Shown piece by piece: positions 1 to 8,660 of a stretch of DNA of 16,389 nucleotides. Both the position numbers and the translations under genes were made by a program. This stretch comes from JAAEQG01 sp023133475 (lineage in GTDB: Bacteria; Planctomycetota; Phycisphaerae; UBA1845): assembly GCA_030631415.1 (NCBI GenBank), contig DAOVLE010000108.1:1-16389 (forward strand), written 5' to 3'. Under the pieces are notes generated by a model, which saw only the letters and a program-made list of their open reading frames with translations, did no database searches and was not told the origin of the DNA. Positions within the stretch are counted from its first letter, which is position 1, and each line of letters opens with the position of its first letter.

Positions 1-196
1 AACCTGCGCCCCTTCGGGGCTGAAAAACAGCCCGCCGAAAGTGTAACGCACTCGGAAGTCCACGGTGCGTTCGTCGGGCCTTGCGAAACCGCCAAAACCA
101 TAGGGAAACGGCAGTGTTTGAATGCCCTCCATTGCAGACGGCTGAACTCTTACCTCAACCCGAATCTCTGCTATCTCCCAAGCATTTTCTTGCAAG

Positions 197-222
197 TCTG
201 CGTAATCTGCGTAATCTGCGGA
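197..222. repeat. 9-base tandem repeat (TCTGCGTAA)
   Basis: Two full copies of TCTGCGTAA and most of a third (TCTGCGGA) lie head to tail. It is one of several short tandem-repeat families in this window, and has a 9-base rather than 7-base period. It lies just upstream of the radical SAM gene leader. Confidence 0.75.
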
Positions 223-243
223 TGTTAAAGAGTCCCTATAGGT

Positions 244-270
244 CGGGTCTGCGGACCCGGCATACGGAGG
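244..270 (+). promoter_or_regulatory. Leader hairpin and Shine-Dalgarno of the radical SAM gene
   Basis: A GC-rich hairpin (CGGGTC at 244-249 pairing with GACCCG at 254-259, loop TGCG) ends 6 bases before a GGAGG at 266-270. That GGAGG sits 6 bases before the ATG at 277, which is ideal spacing and fixes the start. The hairpin could modulate ribosome access or be a dispersed palindrome; the sequence does not decide. Confidence 0.55.
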
Positions 271-276
271 CTGATT

Positions 277-1269
277 ATGAGCAGTCCAGTCAGCATGAGA
301 TACGTTTTTGGCCCGGTGCCCTCGCGCCGGCTTGGCCGGTCGCTCGGGGTGGACGTTGTTCCGTTCAAAACCTGCACGTACGACTGCGTCTACTGCCAGC
401 TTGGCCGGACAACTTGCAGGACCGTCGAGCGGAAAGAATGGGTGCCGCTTGAGGGCGTTCTTGATGAAGTCAAATCGAAGCTCTCCAAACGCCCGGACTA
501 CATAACGCTTAGCGGCTCCGGCGAGCCGACGCTCTTCTCACGGCTGGGCGAACTGATCGACGGAATCAAGAGCATGACCAACATTCCTGTTGCGCTCCTG
601 ACAAACGGGTCGCTGCTGTGGCAACCCGAGGTGCGGGAGGGCATTGGGGATGTGGATCTGCTCATTCCTTCGCTCGATGCCGGTGATGAGGCGACATTCC
701 ATCACGTTAACCGCCCTCACGAAGCGATTTCATTTAAGCAGCTAATAGACGGCTTGGTGGCATCGAGGGAGGCCTGTCGTGGCCAGTGCTGGTTGGAGGT
801 GTTTCTACTGGCAGGCTCCACAGCCACCGAGGCCGAGGCGAAAAAACTGGCTCACTATGCTGGTCTCATCAAGCCCGACCGCATCCAGATCAACACCGTG
901 ACTCGCCCGCCGGCTGAGAGCTTTGCAGCCGGTGTCTCACGCGAGCGCTTGGATGAGTTGTCGCGTCTTTTTGATCCACCCGCCGAAGTCGTCGCCGATT
1001 ACCACCACGTGCACGAGCAAACTCAGTTCTCCGTGAGCCGAGACGATATCCTAAGCCTGCTGCGAAGGCGACCGTGCTCGATAGAGGGCATTGCACAGGG
1101 GCTTGGCATGCACCCAAACGAGGTCGTCAAGTACGTCGAAGCGCTTCAGGCGGAGAAGCTGGTGGAGACCACGTGGACATCGGGCAAGTGCCACTATAAG
1201 GCTACAGACCAAAATGGGCGGCCTGACCAGGAACAGGCAGAGGAAAACGAACGGAGAAAAACGGAATGA
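277..1269 (+). CDS. Radical SAM protein (COG0731-like) with C-terminal winged helix
   Basis: This 330-residue protein carries the radical SAM cluster motif CxxxCxxC at C33, C37 and C40 (TCTYDCVYCQLGR). The three cysteines bind the [4Fe-4S] cluster that cleaves S-adenosylmethionine. The N-terminal FGPVPSRRLGRSLGVD and the SGSGEPTL stretch that follows are typical of the COG0731 family, relatives of the tRNA wyosine enzyme TYW1. The substrate of these short bacterial members is not established, so no gene name is given. Residues about 252-305 look like an added winged-helix domain (DDILSLLRRRPCSIEGIAQGLG, then a recognition-helix-like segment). This suggests a nucleic-acid contact or regulatory role, which is inference. 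The start is fixed by GGAGG 6 bases upstream. The stop overlaps the next gene by 4 bases (ATGA), so the two are probably translated together. Confidence 0.88.
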   Translation: MSSPVSMRYVFGPVPSRRLGRSLGVDVVPFKTCTYDCVYCQLGRTTCRTVERKEWVPLEGVLDEVKSKLSKRPDYITLSGSGEPTLFSRLGELIDGIKSMTNIPVALLTNGSLLWQPEVREGIGDVDLLIPSLDAGDEATFHHVNRPHEAISFKQLIDGLVASREACRGQCWLEVFLLAGSTATEAEAKKLAHYAGLIKPDRIQINTVTRPPAESFAAGVSRERLDELSRLFDPPAEVVADYHHVHEQTQFSVSRDDILSLLRRRPCSIEGIAQGLGMHPNEVVKYVEALQAEKLVETTWTSGKCHYKATDQNGRPDQEQAEENERRKTE

Positions 1270-1706
1270 AGGAGACAATCGGGATCATCATCTGCGACCG
1301 CTACCGGACGTGCGCTGGGGGCAAATGCCTGCGGTCTCTCCGCAATAGGGAGGGCGCGTTCAGCATCTATCGTGGAATGGACGTGGAGTTGGCTGGATAT
1401 GCAACGTGCGGCGGCTGTCCGGGTGGGAACATTGAGTATGCTCCGGAGGAAATGAAGAAGAACGGGGTGACTGTCGTTCATTTCGCCACGGGATTGATTG
1501 TCGGATACCCGCCATGCCCTCGTATCATGCACTTTCGTGACTTCGTCGCCGCAAGATACGGATTGAAGGTGGTCATGGGCACTCATCCGATACCGCAGAA
1601 GTACTACAACATGCATATGAGATTGGAGACGTGGGACTCGCCGAAATGGAGGGGGATCATCGAGCCCACACTAACCGATGAGAAAACTCGTCTAGCCTAC
1701 GATTGA
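1266..1706 (+). CDS. CGGC domain-containing protein
   Basis: This 146-residue protein starts in an ATGA overlap with the radical SAM gene, with GGAG 9 bases upstream. It is recognised as a CGGC-domain protein by the CGGCPGG motif (C48, C51) and by an N-terminal cysteine set (C10, C16, C21) in a short beta-strand context (IGIIICDRYRTCAGGKC). There is also a CPR motif at C84 and a GTHP motif with H108. The many conserved cysteines and a histidine fit a metal-binding or redox fold, and the family is proposed to bind metal, but its function is not known. Coupling to a radical SAM gene suggests an iron-sulfur or metal-related role (inference). About 25 residues after H108 form a charged tail without recognisable features. 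Confidence 0.85.
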   Translation: MKETIGIIICDRYRTCAGGKCLRSLRNREGAFSIYRGMDVELAGYATCGGCPGGNIEYAPEEMKKNGVTVVHFATGLIVGYPPCPRIMHFRDFVAARYGLKVVMGTHPIPQKYYNMHMRLETWDSPKWRGIIEPTLTDEKTRLAYD

Positions 1707-1731
1707 ATGAACGCACATGACCGCGAGAACG

Positions 1732-1757
1732 GTAAAGGCGGGTGAAACCCGCCCTAC
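1732..1757. repeat. REP-like palindrome, short form
   Basis: A hairpin with GGCGGG (1737-1742) pairing with CCCGCC (1748-1753) and ending in CTAC. The 21 bases 1737-1757 are an exact reverse complement of 4666-4686. It lies 26 bases after the CGGC gene stop, so it could also help end that transcript, although no T-run follows. Confidence 0.75.
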
Positions 1758-1891
1758 GAAGCCGAGTCCACACCGAGGCTTGAGTCAACCGCTGTAATGG
1801 CCTAGAATCAGGTGAGTAGATTGTTTTGGAAGGCATGTAAGAAGGAGGTGAAACCTTCGCAAGCGAACCGATATCCAACTCTATTGCCAGG

Positions 1892-2530
1892 GTGGGCTCC
1901 GGGCTGGACTGCCACGTCCTGATGCTTAACGCGCACTATGCAGCCTTGCGAATTATCGGTGCGCGGCGGGCATTCTCTTTGCTGTTCAAGCACGACCACC
2001 GCGACTGCCCTGTGGCTGAAGTGGTGAACATCGAGGACGGCCGGTATGTCTCCTACAACTTCGAGGATTGGTGCGAGTTGAGCGAATTCAAGAAGGAGTT
2101 CGAGCCCGCCGAGCATGACTGGGTCCGCACCATCAGGCTTGACATTGCGGTCCCACGTATTATTCGGGTGCTACGCTTCAGCCACCTCCCCCGACACAAC
2201 GTCAAGTTCAACCGCCGCAATATCTACGCCCGCGACCAGAACCGTTGCCAGTACTGCGGCAAGAAGTTCAGCTCCACGGAGTTGAGCCTCGATCATGTGG
2301 TCCCCCGGTCCCACAATGGGCCTACAACCTGGGAGAACGTAGTCTGCGCCTGTCTCAAGTGCAATGTACGGAAAGGTGGTCGGACCCCGGCCCAGGCTGC
2401 CATGGCGCTCGTCAAAAAACCCGCCAAACCCCGGTTCAATCCGGTGATACACATGGCGCTTTCCAGCTTGAAGTATCACTCCTGGAAACAGTTCCTCGAT
2501 GCCGCATACTGGAACGTGGAGTTGAAATAG
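1892..2530 (+). CDS. HNH endonuclease family protein
   Basis: This 212-residue protein has a zinc-stabilised HNH (beta-beta-alpha metal) nuclease domain at about residues 108-165. It shows CQYC (C119, C122), LDHVVPRS with D134 and catalytic H135, N149 in the WENVV motif, and CLKCN (C154, C157) followed by KGGRTP. The N-terminal half (VLMLNAHYAALRIIGARRAFSLLFK) is the usual lead domain of this stand-alone HNH family. The C-terminus (SWKQFLDAAYWNVELK) resembles planctomycete members. The biological role of the family is unclear, and it need not be a mobile-element nuclease. The start is uncertain: GTG at 1892 has no good ribosome site, while a strong AGGAGGTG lies at 1843-1850 and the frame is open from 1841, with only ATA or ATT codons between. 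It stands alone, about 185 bases after the CGGC gene. Confidence 0.85.
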   Translation: MGSGLDCHVLMLNAHYAALRIIGARRAFSLLFKHDHRDCPVAEVVNIEDGRYVSYNFEDWCELSEFKKEFEPAEHDWVRTIRLDIAVPRIIRVLRFSHLPRHNVKFNRRNIYARDQNRCQYCGKKFSSTELSLDHVVPRSHNGPTTWENVVCACLKCNVRKGGRTPAQAAMALVKKPAKPRFNPVIHMALSSLKYHSWKQFLDAAYWNVELK

Positions 2531-2562
2531 CGGAACGGGGGGATTCTTCATTAGGCCTTCTC

Positions 2563-2652
2563 ACCGCAGAGAGCGCGGAGATCGCAGAGTATTTCCTGGA
2601 AAGAAGTTACAGCTAAATTAGGGCGTGTTGGGTGTAAACATTCAGTAAACCC
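2563..2652. repeat. 90-base dispersed repeat, copy 1
   Basis: This stretch matches 16251-16340 at 84 of 90 positions with no gaps. It begins with a 9-base tandem array (ACCGCAGAGA, CGCGGAGAT, CGCAGAG), passes through TTTCCTGGAAA and GAAGTTACAG, and ends with the left 19-base inverted terminus of the element at 2634-2788. It does not look coding; one frame gives LTAESAEIAE, a peptide often mispredicted from such arrays. Confidence 0.9.
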
Positions 2653-2788
2653 GTCCAGCCTGTTGTACCGCCGGCATCCTGCCGGCTGGAAGCCGGCGGT
2701 ACGGTGGTGTCAGACGCCCTGGCCACGCTTGCGTGGCCCTGCGCTCGGTAGTTGATCCGAACCTGCCATGGGTTTACTGAATGTTTAC
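2634..2788. mobile_element. 155-base element with 19-base terminal inverted repeats
   Basis: GTAAACATTCAGTAAACCC at 2634-2652 is perfectly repeated in inverse at 2770-2788. Inside lie two strong hairpins: GTACCGCCGGC (2665-2675) with GCCGGCGGTAC (2692-2702), and GGCCACGC (2721-2728) with GCGTGGCC (2731-2738). There is no coding capacity. The form is that of a miniature inverted-repeat element that depends on an enzyme encoded elsewhere. No clear short target-site duplication was seen. The mobile reading is inferred from the inverted repeats and from the second copy of the left end at the right edge of the window. Confidence 0.6.
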
Positions 2789-3163
2789 GGAACTTCTAAG
2801 TTAGTCTACACCGCAATTCCTGCCCTAACAACGACCTACTTCGGAAAGTTCCGAGGGTGTCACTCACCGGCGGATTGCTGCCCAATTCCCTGGCGAGGAG
2901 GCAACATAGGCAGATTCCGCAAAACTTGAAGGCAGCCTACTGTTTAGCCGACAGCCAATACAGTACAATTTGCCCTGCGGGTTTCGCGTATCCGATTGGG
3001 CACAGGCCGTCGGCTCCCGCTGGTTTTTGGAGGGTGTTTGGCAACTCCCGTAACCTTCATGGCAGGGGAGGCTGGAAAGAAGTTTATGGCATCGTTGCAG
3101 GCGTTGGGCTGACAACTGAAAGCTGAAAGCTCCCCCCAACGCCTCTCAGGAAGCAAGCTGGTC
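2789..3163. other. Intergenic region before the HTH-EIIA gene
   Basis: These 375 bases hold no supported gene. One plus-strand open frame (2857-3126) has no family character. Just right of the inverted-repeat element, the reverse complement of 2789-2832 keeps TTAGGGC and GGTGTA in the same order as the left flank, so it may be a decayed extension of the terminus. A two-copy CTGAAAG repeat lies near the right end. No clear promoter was seen. Confidence 0.4.
3116..3131. repeat. 7-base tandem repeat (CTGAAAG)
   Basis: Two copies of CTGAAAG followed by CT lie about 32 bases before the HTH-EIIA start. The array is short, but it shares the 7-base period of four other, unrelated tandem families in this window. 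Confidence 0.6.
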
Positions 3164-3883
3164 ATGCCTTACAAGAATATGAGCCTGGCGGAGTTCGCCC
3201 AACATGTGGGCATGGATGCGCGGCAGGTGCGCAAGCTGGCGGACCGCGGGCGGTTGCCGGCTCAGAGAATCGGCGGGGAATGGCGTTTTAACCGTGCTCG
3301 GGTCACCGAGTGGCTTCAACAGGAGATGCCCAACCTCGATGAGCAACGTCTGATTGCGGTCGAGCGTGCCATGGGCAGTGGTGATGCCTCCGCCGACGAG
3401 ACCCTGGTGGTTACCGACCTGATCGGTATCGAGGGCATTGACCTGTTTTTGCCCGCCAGAACTCGCAACTCGGTGCTTCGTGAATTGGTCAGGCTGGTGG
3501 ATCGCACGGGGTTGTTGTGGGACGAGAAAGGGCTGTTCCGGGCGGTGGGGAAACGCGAGCAGATGTGCTCGACAGCCTTACCCAACGGCCTAGCCATCCC
3601 GCACCCGCGTCAGCCAATGGCCTACGCCACCGCCGACCCGTTGATCTGCTTTGCGCGGGTGCCTGCCGGCATTGCTTTCAACTCACCGGACCGGAAGCTG
3701 ACCGACCTCTTTTTCCTCATCTGTAGCCACGACGATCGTTACCATCTGCGAATCCTGGCTCGTCTGATGCGCATGCTCGATGAGAAAGCCCTCGATGCCT
3801 TGCGTATGGTCGAGACGCCCCAGGAAACATTGGAACTATTGATCGACCTGGAAAAGCAGGTTATCAAACGCTTGCGCAAATAG
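3164..3883 (+). CDS. Helix-turn-helix / fructose-type PTS EIIA fusion protein
   Basis: This 239-residue protein has two parts. Residues about 5-52 form an excisionase/MerR-like helix-turn-helix (MSLAEFAQHVGMDARQVRKL, then GGEWRF at 37-42 and a recognition-wing helix VTEWLQQE). Residues about 83-235 form a PTS EIIA type-2 (mannitol/fructose/PtsN) domain with the phosphorylation motif NGLAIPHP, active H147, and the downstream DRKLTDLFFLICS strand. EIIA domains accept phosphate from HPr. PtsN-like ones act as regulators rather than in sugar uptake, and the added DNA-binding domain supports a regulatory role (inference). No other PTS gene lies nearby. ATG 3164 has only a weak AGGAAG about 11 bases upstream; ATG 3179 is an alternative start that keeps both domains. 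A hairpin follows directly after the stop. Confidence 0.88.
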   Translation: MPYKNMSLAEFAQHVGMDARQVRKLADRGRLPAQRIGGEWRFNRARVTEWLQQEMPNLDEQRLIAVERAMGSGDASADETLVVTDLIGIEGIDLFLPARTRNSVLRELVRLVDRTGLLWDEKGLFRAVGKREQMCSTALPNGLAIPHPRQPMAYATADPLICFARVPAGIAFNSPDRKLTDLFFLICSHDDRYHLRILARLMRMLDEKALDALRMVETPQETLELLIDLEKQVIKRLRK

Positions 3884-3901
3884 CCCGGCATTTATGCCGG
3901 G
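3884..3901 (+). terminator. Hairpin directly after the HTH-EIIA stop codon
   Basis: CCCGGCA (3884-3890) pairs with TGCCGGG (3895-3901) across a TTTA loop, starting immediately after the TAG stop. No T-run follows (TGAAAAGG), so it is at best a weak or factor-assisted terminator or an RNA-stabilising 3' stem. Confidence 0.4.
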
Positions 3902-3927
3902 TGAAAAGGCCTAACGAAGAATCCTCC

Positions 3928-4102
3928 GTAGGGTGGGTGTAGCCCGCCGTAGGCGGGCGGAACCCACCACGCCGGTTAATAAGTCCAAAGTCCCTGGTCC
4001 AAAGTCCAAAGTCAGAAACCAGCAGGACCTTGGACCTTGGACTTTGGACTCGTCGCCGGTTGGTGGGTTCCACCTCGCTCCGCGAGGTTCCACCCACCCT
4101 AC
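3928..4102. repeat. Composite palindrome with nested heptamer arrays
   Basis: The outer arms GTAGGGTGGGTG (3928-3939) and CACCCACCCTAC (4091-4102) are perfect inverted repeats. Inside them are GGAACCCACCACGCCGG and its near-complement CCGGTTGGTGGGTTCC. In the centre, five 7-base units of the GTCCAAA family (3983-4017) face three and a half inverted units (GGACCTT and GGACTTT, 4025-4050). The right part, 4056-4102, is a perfect 47-base inverted match to 8560-8606 and includes the hairpin ACCTCGC-TCC-GCGAGGT. The 323-base gap between the EIIA and zinc-ribbon genes is mostly this structure. Confidence 0.85.
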
Positions 4103-4206
4103 TGGGGGACAAAGGCAACCGCTCCAATACAAGCGGTGAGTGCCTCACCGCGGGACTGCCGAAAATGGGAAGTTATTTTTGCGTTGGCCCTTAGCCCGGA
4201 CTTTTC

Positions 4207-4623
4207 ATGAACGTAGAGACCGACGATCTCGACAAACTGTCGCAAGACATCTTCAGCGAACGGCAGATCAGCCATTCGGTTTACTGTAGCCGGTGCGGCT
4301 ACAACCTGCGCATGCTCCCCTACATCGGGCGGTGCCCCGAGTGCGGGAACGAGTACAATGCCCGCCCCGCCGTTCGCAATGGCATCTATGTTTCCACGGA
4401 CCTGTCGTTTCCGTCCGTGGAACTGATTTGTGTGGTCTTCTTTTTGGGTTGGGCGGGATTATGGTTGATCACTGGTGTAAGACCGGTAATACCGTGGAAG
4501 GTGACCTTTGGTGCTGCTTTTCTGCTGGCGGGCGTTATCAGCGGTTATCTTTTTTTTCAGCGGTTGTGGCGATATCTGCACTTTCTGTGGGTGGCGCGGC
4601 ACATCGAGTATGACGAGGATTGA
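4207..4623 (+). CDS. Small membrane protein with N-terminal zinc ribbon
   Basis: This 138-residue protein begins with a zinc ribbon: YCSRCGYNLR (C27, C30) and GRCPECGNEY (C43, C46), a pattern very common in short Planctomycetota proteins. Two hydrophobic segments follow, at about residues 70-90 (VELICVVFFLGWAGLWLITG) and 98-117. This suggests a cytoplasmic ribbon anchored in the inner membrane, with a basic aromatic stretch (RLWRYLHFLWVARH) and an acidic tail (EYDED). The function is unknown. The four cysteines imply a bound metal and perhaps a protein or RNA partner. The ATG at 4207 lacks a clear ribosome site. A heptamer array starts 7 bases after the stop. I am fairly sure it is a real gene because the zinc ribbon and membrane segments occur together in one frame. 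Confidence 0.8.
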   Translation: MNVETDDLDKLSQDIFSERQISHSVYCSRCGYNLRMLPYIGRCPECGNEYNARPAVRNGIYVSTDLSFPSVELICVVFFLGWAGLWLITGVRPVIPWKVTFGAAFLLAGVISGYLFFQRLWRYLHFLWVARHIEYDED

Positions 4624-4629
4624 TCCGAA

Positions 4630-4662
4630 GTCCAAGGTCCAAAGTCCAAGGTCCAAAGTCCG
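4630..4662. repeat. 7-base tandem array (GTCCAAG/GTCCAAA)
   Basis: Four perfect 7-base units alternate GTCCAAG and GTCCAAA at 4630-4657, followed by a partial GTCCG. It is the same family as the arms at 3983-4017 and 4025-4050. The array starts 7 bases after the zinc-ribbon gene stop and runs into the REP-like palindrome at 4666. Confidence 0.85.
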
Positions 4663-4665
4663 GTT

Positions 4666-4722
4666 GTAGGGCGGGTTTCACCCGCCTTCTTGGCGTGGGG
4701 CGGCGGGTGGAACCCGCCCTAC
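4666..4722. repeat. REP-like inverted pair upstream of addB
   Basis: Two 21-base REP-like cores, 4666-4686 and 4702-4722, face each other and match as inverted repeats at 20 of 21 positions, separated by 15 bases. The first is the exact reverse complement of 1737-1757. The second is the exact reverse complement of 15640-15660. The pair ends 54 bases before the addB start. This paired layout is like a BIME. Confidence 0.85.
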
Positions 4723-4776
4723 ATCTCTTGCCTCTCGAGCATTGACCTGGGCGCGGTCTTGGGCTAACTACAGGTC

Positions 4777-8310
<3,534 letters not shown>

Positions 8311-8315
8311 GGGTG

Positions 8316-8522
8316 GTAACCGTTCACACCGGGTGGCACGGACAAGAACCGCCGGCGAACAACGCTACGACATCGCCGTGGAACGTTCGAGCGGTTCTTG
8401 TCCGTGGGAGCACGCGACGGCCTTCGCCACGGACAGGGATCGCCGCCGACATCTCGGCCCATTCGGGGCGTTTCGCCAAGGCGATCCTTGTCCGTGCCAC
8501 CCCAGAGGGCGTGAACGGTTAC
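8316..8522. repeat. 207-base double-hairpin element between addB and addA
   Basis: The outer ends GTAACCGTTCAC (8316-8327) and GTGAACGGTTAC (8511-8522) are perfect inverted repeats, as are the next 16 bases in (8331-8346 with 8487-8502). Inside, two hairpins stand side by side: 8337-8352 pairs perfectly with 8391-8406, and 8427-8444 pairs with 8480-8497 with one mismatch. The unit CACGGACA therefore occurs four times in alternating orientation. There is no convincing coding frame. It looks like a non-autonomous palindromic element. Confidence 0.8.
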
Positions 8523-8559
8523 TAAGGGTGTTCACAACGGCGGCGGTGATCCGCAGAAC

Positions 8560-8631
8560 GTAGGGTGGGTGGAACCTCGCGGAGCGAGGTGGAACCCACC
8601 AACCGGTACGGTGGGTTTCACCCACCCTACG
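8560..8631. repeat. REP-like palindrome upstream of addA
   Basis: GTAGGGTGGGT at 8560-8570 is inverted as ACCCACCCTAC at 8620-8630. An inner hairpin ACCTCGC-GGA-GCGAGGT spans 8574-8590. Bases 8560-8606 are a perfect 47-base inverted match to 4056-4102. The element ends two bases before the AGCTGAT array that abuts the addA start. Confidence 0.88.
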
Positions 8632-8632
8632 T

Positions 8633-8657
8633 AGCTGATAGCTGATAGCTGATAGCT
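8633..8657. repeat. 7-base tandem array (AGCTGAT) at the addA ribosome-binding region
   Basis: Three perfect AGCTGAT units and a partial AGCT run to 3 bases before the addA ATG at 8661. The array fills the position where a Shine-Dalgarno would lie, and none is visible. Translation of addA must rely on a non-canonical start region or on sequence within the array. Confidence 0.88.
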
Positions 8658-8660
8658 CCC

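Larger units (their letters stand above)
1..276. other. Left flank without a supported gene
   Basis: No gene can be supported here. A minus-strand frame is open from an ATG at 132-130 to the window edge and reads plausibly like protein (it contains VDFRVRYTFGGLFF), but it has no Shine-Dalgarno and only 44 codons are visible. The stretch also holds a small GCCCC-TTC-GGGGC hairpin near the left edge, a 9-base tandem repeat and the leader of the first gene. Confidence 0.5.

Noticed and set aside
1..132. Possible N-terminal fragment of a minus-strand gene leaving the window
   Set aside because: The peptide looks protein-like, but only 44 codons are visible and no ribosome site supports a start, so it is not called as a gene.
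81..452. 123-residue plus-strand frame overlapping the radical SAM start
   Set aside because: It runs through the 9-base repeat and out of frame into the radical SAM gene, which has a proper ribosome site and motifs.
2857..3126. 89-residue plus-strand open frame between the HNH and EIIA genes
   Set aside because: No ribosome site, domain or compositional support; minus-strand frames overlap it equally well.
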